Assembly (NCBI GenBank): GCA_016191225.1
Contig: JACPPC010000001.1
Location: 124,001 to 188,000, forward strand
Length of the DNA stretch: 64,000 bases
Direction: 5' to 3'
Source of the DNA: Gemmatimonadota bacterium
Lineage (GTDB): Bacteria > Gemmatimonadota > Gemmatimonadetes > Gemmatimonadales > Gemmatimonadaceae
The position numbers were made by a program, and so were the translations under genes. This document shows, in pieces, positions 45,326 through 53,399 of this stretch. The notes beneath the pieces are model-generated. The model worked only from the letters and a program-made list of their open reading frames with translations, did not search any database and was not told the DNA's origin. The first letter of the stretch is position 1. Every line of letters begins with the position of its first letter.

Positions 45326-47452
45326 ATGACCGTCCGATCGGCCCCCCGGGGCCCGCGCGCTGCCGCCACCGCGACCGACCGCCTCGACTGGCGACGCATC
45401 GCGTACGTGACCCTGGCCTCCCGGGCCCTCGACGATGCCGAGGAGGAGGTGAACCGCCACAAGGCGACGGCGCCGCGCGACCACCTCGTGCTCTACCAGT
45501 TCTCCGCCCGCGGCCACGACATGGCGCAGGCGATCCTGGGGGCGATGCTCACCGGCCGGCGCGATGCGGCGGGGGCCTACTACCGCTCCCGCCCGCTGCT
45601 CCTCTCGCTCGGCCTGTCGATCGAGGACGCGCACGCGAGCCCCCTCGGCCGGAGCGGCGGCTTCTCCGGCGGGCGCGACATTGGCGTGGTCTGCAACCTG
45701 CCGCGCGCCGAGGGCTGCGTCGTGCTGCCGATGTCGGGCGATGTCGGCTCGCAGTTCACCCCGGCCGCGGGGTGGGCGCAGGCGATCACCTACCACCGCG
45801 ACGTGCTCGCGGACGACGCCTGGAAGGACTCGATCGCGGTCGCCCTTGGCGGCGACGGCAGCGTGGCGACCAACGGGTTCTGGTCCTCGCTCACCATGGC
45901 CACCACGCTCAAGCTCCCGATCCTCTTCTATATAGAAGACAACGGGCTGGGGATCTCGGTCAAGGGTGGGATGCAGACGCCCGGCGGCAACATCGCCCGG
46001 AACCTCGCCGGATTCGCCAACCTCCTCGTGCGCGACGGCGACGGCACCAACCCGTCCGAGACCGCAGCGCTGCTCGGCGAGTGCGTGGGCCACGTGCGCG
46101 GCGGATCGGGGCCGGCACTGGTGCGCCTCACCGTGCCGCGGTTGTCGAGCCACTCGGGCCCCGACAACCAGAAGGGGTACCGGACCGACGCCGAGATCGC
46201 CGCCGACGCGGCGCGCGACCCGCTTCCGCGGCTCAAGGATTACCTCGTGCCGAGCGTGCTGAGCCCGCGCGACTGGACGGGGATCGAGGAGGCGGTCGCG
46301 CGCGACGTCACGGCCGGCATCGTCGCCGCGCGGGCCCGGCCGCACCCCGATCCAGCGGGCGTGGGCCGATTCGTGCGCGCCGAGCCCGTGCGCGCCGGGG
46401 ACAGCGCCGCGATGGGCGGCGTGCCGTCCGCGATGCTCGATGCCCTTCCCTCGACCACCGCTGCGGCGGCCGATGGCCCGATGGTTCGCTTCGCCGAGGC
46501 GATCAGGCGCACGCTCCGCCACGAGCTGTCGGTGAACCCGCGCGTGGTCGCCTTTGGCGAGGACGTCGGCGTGAAGGGGGGCGTGCACCTCGTCACCGAG
46601 GGACTGCAGAAGGCGTTCGGCGAGGCCCGCGTGTTCGACACCTCGCTCAGCGAGGAGGGGATCATCGGCCGCGCGGTGGGGATGGCGATCGGCGGGCTGA
46701 TGCCCGTGGCCGAGATCCAGTTCCGCAAGTACGCCGACCCCGCGCACGAGCAGCTCAACAACTGCGGCACGATGCGCTGGCGCACCAACAACCGGTTCGC
46801 CGCGCCGGTCGTGGTGCGCCTCCCCGGCGGCTTTGGCAAGGACGTGGGCGACCCCTGGCACTCGCTGTCGAGCGAGGTCACCTGGGCGCACGCCCTCGGC
46901 TGGCAAGTGGTAATGCCCAGCAACGCCGCCGACGCGGTGGGGCTGCTGCGCTCGGCCATGCGCTCGAGCAACCCGACCATCTACTTCGAGCACCGCTCGC
47001 TGCTGATGACGAGCGACGGCAGCGCGCGCTATCCGGGCGACGACTACGTGGTGCCGATCGGCGAGGCCGCGGTGCTGCGCGAGGGAACCGACCTCACCCT
47101 CGTGACGTGGGGGGCGATGGTCCACCGCTGCGTGGAGGCGGCGGCCTCGTTCGGCAGCCGCGTGGAACTGATCGACCTGCGCACCGTCGTGCCGTGGGAC
47201 AAGGCCAGGGTGCTCGCGTCGGTGGAGAAGACGGGACGGTGCCTCGTCGTGCACGAGGACACGATCACGGCGGGATTCGGCGCCGAGATCGCGGCGACGC
47301 TCGTGGAGGAGATGTTCTGGCGGCTCGACGCGCCGGTGGCGCGGCTGTGCGTGAACGACGTGCCGATGCCGTACGACCCGGCCCTGCTCGACGCCGTCGT
47401 GCCGGGCGTGGCCCGGATCGCGGAGCGGATCGGCGAACTGCTGGACGCCTGA
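45326..47452 (+). CDS. 2-oxoacid (branched-chain type) dehydrogenase E1, alpha and beta subunits fused
   Basis: A 708-residue thiamine-diphosphate enzyme. The alpha part covers residues 1 to about 370 with the TPP motif ALGGDGSVATNGFW near 175 and GGFSGGRDIGVVCNLPR. The beta part starts near 385 (MVRFAEAIRRTLRHELSVNP) and contains FGEDVGVKGGV, FDTSLSEEGIIGRAVGMAIG and LVVHEDTITAGFG. Fused alpha-beta E1 proteins of the 2-oxoisovalerate/pyruvate type occur in several phyla. It decarboxylates a 2-oxoacid and passes the acyl group to an E2 lipoyl protein, not encoded nearby. It lies in the opposite direction between the two paa blocks. Confidence 0.92.
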   Translation: MTVRSAPRGPRAAATATDRLDWRRIAYVTLASRALDDAEEEVNRHKATAPRDHLVLYQFSARGHDMAQAILGAMLTGRRDAAGAYYRSRPLLLSLGLSIEDAHASPLGRSGGFSGGRDIGVVCNLPRAEGCVVLPMSGDVGSQFTPAAGWAQAITYHRDVLADDAWKDSIAVALGGDGSVATNGFWSSLTMATTLKLPILFYIEDNGLGISVKGGMQTPGGNIARNLAGFANLLVRDGDGTNPSETAALLGECVGHVRGGSGPALVRLTVPRLSSHSGPDNQKGYRTDAEIAADAARDPLPRLKDYLVPSVLSPRDWTGIEEAVARDVTAGIVAARARPHPDPAGVGRFVRAEPVRAGDSAAMGGVPSAMLDALPSTTAAAADGPMVRFAEAIRRTLRHELSVNPRVVAFGEDVGVKGGVHLVTEGLQKAFGEARVFDTSLSEEGIIGRAVGMAIGGLMPVAEIQFRKYADPAHEQLNNCGTMRWRTNNRFAAPVVVRLPGGFGKDVGDPWHSLSSEVTWAHALGWQVVMPSNAADAVGLLRSAMRSSNPTIYFEHRSLLMTSDGSARYPGDDYVVPIGEAAVLREGTDLTLVTWGAMVHRCVEAAASFGSRVELIDLRTVVPWDKARVLASVEKTGRCLVVHEDTITAGFGAEIAATLVEEMFWRLDAPVARLCVNDVPMPYDPALLDAVVPGVARIAERIGELLDA

Positions 47453-47456
47453 GGCG

Positions 47457-48818
47457 CTAGGCCAGCTCGCGGCCCCTCGTCTCCGGAATCCACGTCCATG
47501 TGATCGCCGCGGCCAGGAATGCGGCGCCCGTCACGGCGAACGCCGCGCCGAACCCGGAACTCGTCGCCAGCGACCCCACGATCCACGGCGCCGCCGCGCT
47601 CGCGATCCGCCCGAGGTTGTAGGTGAACCCCTGCGCGCGGCCGCGGATTTCCGTCGGGTAGAGCTCGGCGGTGATCGCGCCGAAGCCGGAGTAGTACCCC
47701 GTGCCGAAGAAGGCGACGAGGGGACCGAGGGCGAGCAGCACCAGCGGCTGGCGCGTGACCCCGTACAGCGGCAGCAGCACGCTCGCCGCCAGCAGGTACG
47801 TCACGTACGCCCGCTTGCGGCCCACGGCGTCGCCGATGTAGCCGAAGGTGACGTAGCCGAGCCACATCCCCACCTGCATCGCCGCGACGAGGCCGGCCAT
47901 CGCCGTGGTGCTCACGCCCACACCCCCCTGCCCCGTGGAAAGCGACAGGTAGGCGGGAATCCACTGGTTGAGCCCCCACCAGCCGAACAGCGTGCAGGCG
48001 TTCATGAACGTCACGGCGACCGTCACGCGGGCGAGCTTGCCATGGAACAGCGCCCCGAAGCCCGCCGGCGCGCCGATCTCGTGAGCGGCGGCGATGTCGC
48101 GCGAACGCGGCGGCTCGCCGGCGACAATCATGCCCGTGCCGGCGCTCGTGCCCGCGTCGCCCGCCTCGTGCCCCCCGCGCGGGGCACGCTGCCGCGCCCG
48201 CCACATCGGTGGCTCCTCCACCCCGCGCCGCACCCACACCACCAGCAGCGCGGGAAGCACTCCCACCGCGAAGACGCCTCGCCAGCCCGCGACCGGCAGC
48301 AGCAGCGCGGTGACCAGCGCCGCAAGCGCGTAGCCGATCGCCCAGGCGCTTTGCATCAGCCCGAGCGCCTTGCCGCGGTGTCTCGCCGGCCAGTGTTCCG
48401 ACACCAGCGACGCCCCGCTCGCCCACTCCCCTCCCATCCCGATGCCGAGCAGCACGCGAAAGGTGCCGAACTGCCAGAGGTTCGTGGCCACCGCGCAGAG
48501 CCCCGTGAACACGGAGTAGATGAGCACGCTGCCCATCAGGGCCCGCGTGCGGCCGAACCGGTCGGAGACCGCGCCGAAGGCGATCCCGCCCCCGGCCGCG
48601 GCGAGGAGCGCCAGCGACCCGAGCATCCCCGCCTGTGTCTTGGTGATGCCGAGGTCGGCGATCACGTTCGGGATCACCATCGCGAACAGCATCACGTCGA
48701 AGGCGTCGAGCATCCAGCCGAGCGCGGCCGCCAGCAGTGCCTTGCGCGCCGCCGGCGTCCCCTCGCGCCACCACCCGAGCAGGCCGCCGGCCCCGGCGCC
48801 GCTCGCGGCGCCGCTCAC
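47457..48818 (-). CDS. MFS transporter, candidate aromatic-acid permease of the paa operon
   Basis: A 453-residue transporter with twelve helices. The first helix GWMLDAFDVMLFAMVIPNVI carries the DxxD-type acidic pattern seen in aromatic-acid/H+ and sialate symporters. The loop GAVSDRFGRTRALMGS follows, and YLTEIRG-like YPTEIRGRAQGF lies in the second half. The central cytoplasmic loop is long (about residues 205-265). It follows paaD after 19 bases on the same strand and starts with GTG, so it is likely transcribed with paaABCD and may import phenylacetate. Substrate not proven. Confidence 0.88.
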   Translation of the reverse strand: MSGAASGAGAGGLLGWWREGTPAARKALLAAALGWMLDAFDVMLFAMVIPNVIADLGITKTQAGMLGSLALLAAAGGGIAFGAVSDRFGRTRALMGSVLIYSVFTGLCAVATNLWQFGTFRVLLGIGMGGEWASGASLVSEHWPARHRGKALGLMQSAWAIGYALAALVTALLLPVAGWRGVFAVGVLPALLVVWVRRGVEEPPMWRARQRAPRGGHEAGDAGTSAGTGMIVAGEPPRSRDIAAAHEIGAPAGFGALFHGKLARVTVAVTFMNACTLFGWWGLNQWIPAYLSLSTGQGGVGVSTTAMAGLVAAMQVGMWLGYVTFGYIGDAVGRKRAYVTYLLAASVLLPLYGVTRQPLVLLALGPLVAFFGTGYYSGFGAITAELYPTEIRGRAQGFTYNLGRIASAAAPWIVGSLATSSGFGAAFAVTGAAFLAAAITWTWIPETRGRELA

Positions 48819-48837
48819 TCCCCGCCGCCCTGTCGCG

Positions 48838-49359
48838 TCACAGCGCCTTGAACGCCTCGAACGGCTGCCGGCAGCCGGGGCAGTACCGGATGCTCTTGCA
48901 GGCGGTGGGGCCGAAGGCGCTCCGCAATTCCGTCTCGGCGGCCCCGCACCACGGGCACGGCACGGCCGGCGGGGGCTGGCGTCGCAGCAGTTGCACCAGC
49001 GGGTCGGCGTCGGCGTCGCCCACGCGGGGTCGGGGCGGCGCGATGCCGTAGGCGCGCAGCTTCTCGCGCGCAGCGTCGCTCATCCAGTCGGTCGTCCACG
49101 CCGGGGCGAACTCGGTGCGCACGCGCACCTTGGCAACCCCCGCGCGCCGGAGCGCGCCCACGATGTCGCGCTCGATCACCTTCACCGCGGGGCACCCGGA
49201 GTAGGTCGGCGTCACCACGACCTCGACGCCGTCGTCGGTGACCCGCACGTCGCGCACGATGCCGAGGTCGACCACGCTGAGCACCGGCACCTCGGGGTCG
49301 AGCACGCCCTCGAGGACCTTCCACAGGTCGCCCGCGACGGGCGCGGCCGCCTTCACCAC
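48838..49359 (-). CDS. paaD: Phenylacetyl-CoA epoxidase maturation protein PaaD
   Basis: A 173-residue protein. The N-terminal DUF59/MIP18 domain is seen as VLDPEVPVLSVVDLGIVRDV and TPTYSGCPAVKVIERDI. The C-terminal zinc ribbon has two Cys pairs (CPWCG and CPGCRQPFEAFKAL). PaaD is thought to assist Fe-S or metal assembly for the epoxidase or its reductase. It follows paaC after four bases. The start is GTG. Confidence 0.95.
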   Translation of the reverse strand: MVKAAAPVAGDLWKVLEGVLDPEVPVLSVVDLGIVRDVRVTDDGVEVVVTPTYSGCPAVKVIERDIVGALRRAGVAKVRVRTEFAPAWTTDWMSDAAREKLRAYGIAPPRPRVGDADADPLVQLLRRQPPPAVPCPWCGAAETELRSAFGPTACKSIRYCPGCRQPFEAFKAL

Positions 49360-49363
49360 GCCG

Positions 49364-50236
49364 CTACCACTCCGCCCCCGGATGCGAGCGCGCCAGGATC
49401 TGCATCTCGCCCAGCAGGTGCCCGAGGTGCTCGGTGTGGCGCCCCTCGCGCCCCCCCTGCGCCTTCCACCCGTCGCCGGGCACCTTGAGCGTCGCCGCCC
49501 GGCACACCGACGCCACGCTCTCGCGCCAGGCGAGCTGCAGGGTGGACGGGTCGATGGTCACCCCGGCCGCCACGAGTGGCGCCTCGACGTCGTCGGTCCG
49601 GAACATCTCGTGCACGTACGGCCACAGCTCGTCCAGCGCGCGCTGCGCGCGCGCATGGCTCTCCACCGTGCCATCGCCGAGCTTGAGCACCCAGTCGGCG
49701 GCGTGGCGCAGGTGGTAGGTCGCCTCCTTGTGCCCCTTGGCGGCGATCCCCGCCAGCGTGGCGTCGGCCGACGCCGAGAGCTGCTTGAGGTGCGGCACGG
49801 CGAACGCGCTCCACAGGAATTGCCGCACGATCGTCACGGCGAAGTCGCCGTTGGGGAGCTCGGCGAGGAGCAGGTTGCGGAACTCCACCGCGTCGCGGAA
49901 GTACGCCAGCGCGTCGGCCGACCGCCCCCGCCCCTCCACCTGGCCGGCGTGCTCGAGGAGCAGGCTGGCCTGGCCGATCAGGTCGAGGGCGATGTTGGCG
50001 AGGGCGATGTCCTCCTCGAGGATCGGCGCATGGCCGCACCACTCGCTCAGCCGGTGGCCGAGCACCAGCCGGTCGTCGGCCAGCCGCAGGAGCGCCTCGA
50101 CCAGCGGCGCCGCGTGCTCGCCGGTGGATGCCGACGGCCGCACGGCCGCCGCCCGCTCGCTCACCGGCCGGTAGCGCTCCGGGGCGTCCGAGCCGGCGCC
50201 GGTTTCCGGCTCGTCGGGGGCGCTGCCGTAGCCCAC
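49364..50236 (-). CDS. paaC: Phenylacetyl-CoA epoxidase structural subunit PaaC
   Basis: A 290-residue ferritin-like helical subunit, longer than E. coli PaaC (248) because of a 40-residue N-terminal extension. Recognisable segments are LADDRLVLGHRLSEWCGHAP, EEDIALANIALDLIGQAS, and KEATYHLRHAADWVLKLGDG. PaaC supports PaaA in the epoxidase core but lacks the full iron-ligand set. The GTG start shares one base with the paaB stop (TAGTG), and paaD follows. Confidence 0.95.
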   Translation of the reverse strand: MGYGSAPDEPETGAGSDAPERYRPVSERAAAVRPSASTGEHAAPLVEALLRLADDRLVLGHRLSEWCGHAPILEEDIALANIALDLIGQASLLLEHAGQVEGRGRSADALAYFRDAVEFRNLLLAELPNGDFAVTIVRQFLWSAFAVPHLKQLSASADATLAGIAAKGHKEATYHLRHAADWVLKLGDGTVESHARAQRALDELWPYVHEMFRTDDVEAPLVAAGVTIDPSTLQLAWRESVASVCRAATLKVPGDGWKAQGGREGRHTEHLGHLLGEMQILARSHPGAEW

Positions 50237-50550
50237 TAGTAGATCCGCACGCCGCGCGGCGCCTTGTAGAACTGCGGGTGCCGGTACGCCTTGTCGCTGC
50301 CGGGATCGAAGAACGGCCCGGCGTCGCCCGGGGTCGAGGCGGTGATCTGTTCCGTGGGCACGACCCACACCGAGACGACCTTTCCCCGCCGCCCGAACAC
50401 GTCGCGCGCATTCTGCAGCGCCTGCTCGGCGTCCACCGCGTGCACGCTCCCCGCGTGCTCGTGCGGCTGGCCCGTCTGCTCCTGCGTGAACACCTCCCAC
50501 AGGGGCCACTGCCCGCCGGCCGGGGCGCCGTTGCTCGCGTCGTCCGCCAT
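50236..50550 (-). CDS. paaB: Phenylacetyl-CoA epoxidase subunit PaaB
   Basis: A 104-residue protein with the PaaB pattern WPLWEVFTQEQTGQPHEHAG, LQNARDVFGRRGKVVSVWVV and the C-terminal YRHPQFYKAPRGVRIY. PaaB links PaaAC units in the complex. Two adjacent ATGs exist; I chose 50550 since GGAGGG lies at the right distance, whereas it directly abuts the one at 50553. It follows paaA after about 25 bases. Confidence 0.95.
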   Translation of the reverse strand: MADDASNGAPAGGQWPLWEVFTQEQTGQPHEHAGSVHAVDAEQALQNARDVFGRRGKVVSVWVVPTEQITASTPGDAGPFFDPGSDKAYRHPQFYKAPRGVRIY

Positions 50551-50575
50551 CATCCCTCCGCCCTCGCCGGCGCCG

Positions 50576-51556
50576 TCACGCGGCCGCGCTCGCCGCGGCG
50601 CCGGCCCGCCTGGCGGCGTACGCCTCGGCGGCCGCGCGCACCCAGGCCCCCTCGTCGTGCGCCTTGTTGCGCGCCGCGAGCCGCTCGCGGTTGCAGGGGC
50701 CATCGCCCTTCACCACCTGCCAGAACTCGTTCCAGTCGACCTGGCCGAAGTGCCAGTCGCCGCTCGCCGCGTCGTAGCGCAGCTCGGGGTCGGGGAGCGC
50801 GACGTCGATCGCCTGCGCCTGCGGCACGGTGAGGTTCACGAAGCGCTGCCGCAGCTCGTCATTGCTGAAGCGCTTGACCTTCCAGCGCAGCAGCTCCTCG
50901 CTGTTCGGCGACGACGCGTCGCCGGGACCGAACATCATCAGCGACGGCCACCACCAGCGGTTCACCGCGTCCTGCACCATCGCCCGCTGGGCCTCGGTGC
51001 CCGACGCCAGCACGGCGCAGATCTCATAGCCTTGCCGCTTGTGGAAGTTCTCCTCCTTGCAGATGCGGATCATCGAGCGGGCGTACGGGCCGTAGCTCGC
51101 CTTGGCGAGGACGGTCTGGTTCACGATCGCCGCGCCGTCCACGAACCACCCGATCACGCCGATGTCGGCCCAGGTGAGCGTGGGGTAGTTGAAGATCGAC
51201 GAGTACTTGGCCTTGCCGCTCAGCAGGTCGGCGACCATCTGGTCGCGGCTCACGCCGAGGGTCTCGGTGGCGCAGTAGATGTAGTGCCCGTGCCCGCCCT
51301 CGTCCTGCACCTTCGCGATCAGCGTCATCTTGCGGCGCAGCGAGGGGGCCCGGGTGATCCAGTTTCCCTCGGGCAGCATCCCCACGATCTCCGAATGGGC
51401 GTGCTGCGACATCATCCGGATGAGCTGCTTGCGGTAGCGCTCCGGCATCCAGTCCTTGGGCTCGATGTACTCGCCCGCGGCGATGCGGGCCTCGAAGGCC
51501 GCGAGCTGCTCGGCGGTCTCGGGCGGTGGGGGCGCGGCGGCGTTGGTCGGCGTCAT
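50576..51556 (-). CDS. paaA: Phenylacetyl-CoA epoxidase catalytic subunit PaaA
   Basis: A 326-residue di-iron oxygenase subunit. Iron-ligand ExxH motifs are in [20 protein letters not shown] and [14 protein letters not shown]. Other family segments are [20 protein letters not shown] and [18 protein letters not shown]. It epoxidises the ring of phenylacetyl-CoA using O2 and electrons from PaaE. PaaE is not encoded in the window, so the electron donor must lie elsewhere. The first gene of the paaABCD-MFS block, divergent from an enoyl-CoA hydratase gene. Confidence 0.97.
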   Translation of the reverse strand: MTPTNAAAPPPPETAEQLAAFEARIAAGEYIEPKDWMPERYRKQLIRMMSQHAHSEIVGMLPEGNWITRAPSLRRKMTLIAKVQDEGGHGHYIYCATETLGVSRDQMVADLLSGKAKYSSIFNYPTLTWADIGVIGWFVDGAAIVNQTVLAKASYGPYARSMIRICKEENFHKRQGYEICAVLASGTEAQRAMVQDAVNRWWWPSLMMFGPGDASSPNSEELLRWKVKRFSNDELRQRFVNLTVPQAQAIDVALPDPELRYDAASGDWHFGQVDWNEFWQVVKGDGPCNRERLAARNKAHDEGAWVRAAAEAYAARRAGAAASAAA

Positions 51557-51611
51557 GGAAGCGGCGACGGATGGTGGCGCGAGGGGCCGTGGCGGCGACT
51601 CTCGCGCGCGG

Positions 51612-51662
51612 AAATCTAGGGCTGGCCCCCGCGTTCCACCAATCCCGCGGTGGGCGCTAGAT
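51612..51662. promoter_or_regulatory. Candidate divergent promoters between paaA and the hydratase gene
   Basis: TAGATT occurs on each strand: at 51657-51662 on plus, with TTCCAC 18 bases upstream, and as the complement of 51612-51617 on minus. They face outward toward the hydratase and paaA genes and fit as paired -10 elements. The 148-base gap holds no gene. Confidence 0.4.
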
Positions 51663-51704
51663 TCGCCCGGGTCGCGGCGATCTCCCACTTCCCCCCGCCC
51701 ATCC

Positions 51705-52475
51705 ATGACCGTTTCCCCGCAGGACCCCGGCACCGTGACCGCGACCGTGGCCGACAGCGTCGCCACGGTGAGCTTCTTCCACCCCAAGGGGAACTCCCTG
51801 CCCGGGGCGCTCCTGGGGCGGCTCGCCGAGGTGATCGGCCAGGTCGGCGCGAGCAGCGACGCGCGCGTGCTGGTGCTGCGGAGCGAGGGGACGGGGCCGT
51901 TCTGCGCCGGGGCCAGCTTCGACGAGCTGGTGGCGATCGACAGCGAGGCGCACGGCCGGGAGTTCTTCATGGGCTTCGCCCGCGTGATCCTCGCCATGAA
52001 GCGGGCGCGGCAGTTCATCGTCACCCGGGTGCATGGCAAGGTGGCCGGCGGCGGGATCGGCATCGTGGCGGCGAGCGACTTCGCGGTGGCCCACACCGGC
52101 GCCGCCGTGAAGCTGAGCGAGCTCGCGATCGGCATCGGGCCATTCGTGGTCGGGCCGGTGATCGAGCGCAAGATCGGCCTCGCCGCCTTCAGCGCCCTCG
52201 CCGTGGACGCCGACTTCTTTCCCGCCACGTGGGCGGCGCAACAGGGGCTCTACGCCAAGGTGGCGGAGACCCCGGCCGAACTCGAGGCCATGGTCAACGC
52301 CGCGGTGAAGAAGCTGAGCCACGCCAACCCCGAGGCGATCGCGCAGATGAAGCGCGTCTTCTGGGAGGGAACCGGGCACTGGGACACCCTGCTCCCCGAG
52401 CGCGCGGCGATGAGCGGCCGGCTGGTGCTCTCCGAGTTCACGCGGCAGGCGATCGCAAGGTTCAAGGCGTCGTAG
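51705..52475 (+). CDS. Enoyl-CoA hydratase/isomerase family protein
   Basis: A 256-residue crotonase-fold protein. The first oxyanion segment is [18 protein letters not shown], and the second is [20 protein letters not shown]. The usual catalytic Glu region reads [18 protein letters not shown], which is closer to methylglutaconyl-CoA hydratase-like proteins than to PaaF. It starts close to, and opposite from, paaA, so it might serve as the missing hydratase of the pathway, but this is unproven. Confidence 0.85.
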   Translation: MTVSPQDPGTVTATVADSVATVSFFHPKGNSLPGALLGRLAEVIGQVGASSDARVLVLRSEGTGPFCAGASFDELVAIDSEAHGREFFMGFARVILAMKRARQFIVTRVHGKVAGGGIGIVAASDFAVAHTGAAVKLSELAIGIGPFVVGPVIERKIGLAAFSALAVDADFFPATWAAQQGLYAKVAETPAELEAMVNAAVKKLSHANPEAIAQMKRVFWEGTGHWDTLLPERAAMSGRLVLSEFTRQAIARFKAS

Positions 52476-52558
52476 CGCCCCCGCCCCCGTCCGGCGAGAT
52501 TGTACGGCGTGAACCCGTGCCCCGGCGCGGGGTATCGACCGCACTCCCACCCCCCGCC

Positions 52559-53338
52559 ATGCGCCGCCTCGCCACCCTCCTCGCCCTCGCCCTCCCCGCC
52601 GGCAGCGCCGCGCGCGGCCAGTCCGTGCGCGGCATGGTGGTCGAGATCCCCGGCAACAGGCCGATCCCCGACGCGCAGGTCGTGCTCTGGAGCGACTCGA
52701 CGAATGCCGTCGCGACCACCCGCACCGACTCCACCGGCACCTTCCTCGTCCGCGCCCCGAAGGTCGGCACGTACTTCATCAACGTGCGGAAGTTCGGCTA
52801 CATGGGTGGCCAGACCAACACGCTGCCGCTCGTGGACGTGCAGGAGTACGAGATCGTCATCAGGACGCCCCGGATTGCGCCGATCATGCCCGGCGTGCGG
52901 ATCACCGCCAGGGGCACCCGTCCGGGGGACGAGATGCTGCAGGGCTTCGACGAGCGGCGACGCGCCGGCTTCGGGTTCTTCATGACGGCCGAGGACATCG
53001 ACAAGCGGAACTCGCCGATGATCGCCGAACTGCTGCGCGGGGTGAGCGGGGTCGACGTGGCGCCGGGGCCGAACGGCCGCTACCTGATCACCTCCACGCG
53101 CGGCGGGCGCTCGCTCCAGAACGGCGCCTGCATGATGGACCTCTTCCTCGACGGCTGGCCGATCGACGAGGAAGCGCTGCAGCGCACGGTGCGCCCCATG
53201 GATCTCGAGGCGGTCGAAGTCTACAGCGGCCCCGCGACCGTCCCCACGCAGTTCAAGAAGAACCTGACGGGGAGCTGCGGCGCCGTGCTGTTCTGGTCGC
53301 GGATCCGCAACCGGGACGCGAGGAAGAAGTCGCCGTAG
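52559..53338 (+). CDS. Secreted carboxypeptidase-regulatory-like / TonB-plug-only protein
   Basis: A 259-residue protein. A signal peptide (MRRLATLLALALPAGSAARG) is followed by a carboxypeptidase regulatory-like domain (VRGMVVEIPGNRPIPDAQVV, TDSTGTFLVRAPKVGTY). Then comes a TonB-receptor plug-like domain (FFMTAEDIDKRNSPMIAELL, RGVSGVDVAPGPNGRYLI, and VEVYSGPATVPTQFKK). The beta-barrel expected after a plug is missing; the protein ends 40 residues later. Two Cys (ACMMD and SCGAV) could form a disulfide. It is probably periplasmic or surface-associated. The downstream gene is convergent after 61 bases. Confidence 0.82.
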   Translation: MRRLATLLALALPAGSAARGQSVRGMVVEIPGNRPIPDAQVVLWSDSTNAVATTRTDSTGTFLVRAPKVGTYFINVRKFGYMGGQTNTLPLVDVQEYEIVIRTPRIAPIMPGVRITARGTRPGDEMLQGFDERRRAGFGFFMTAEDIDKRNSPMIAELLRGVSGVDVAPGPNGRYLITSTRGGRSLQNGACMMDLFLDGWPIDEEALQRTVRPMDLEAVEVYSGPATVPTQFKKNLTGSCGAVLFWSRIRNRDARKKSP

Positions 53339-53399
53339 CGCGCGCCCCCCGCTCGGCGGGGGTGCCCCCGGGGCGGGGCACGCCGTCCCCCACGGCCGG

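Noticed and set aside
45254..47254. Extension of the paaG frame across the E1 gene
   Set aside because: The added sequence is His/Arg-rich shadow. The crotonase fold starts at the ATG at 45253 with GGAG upstream.
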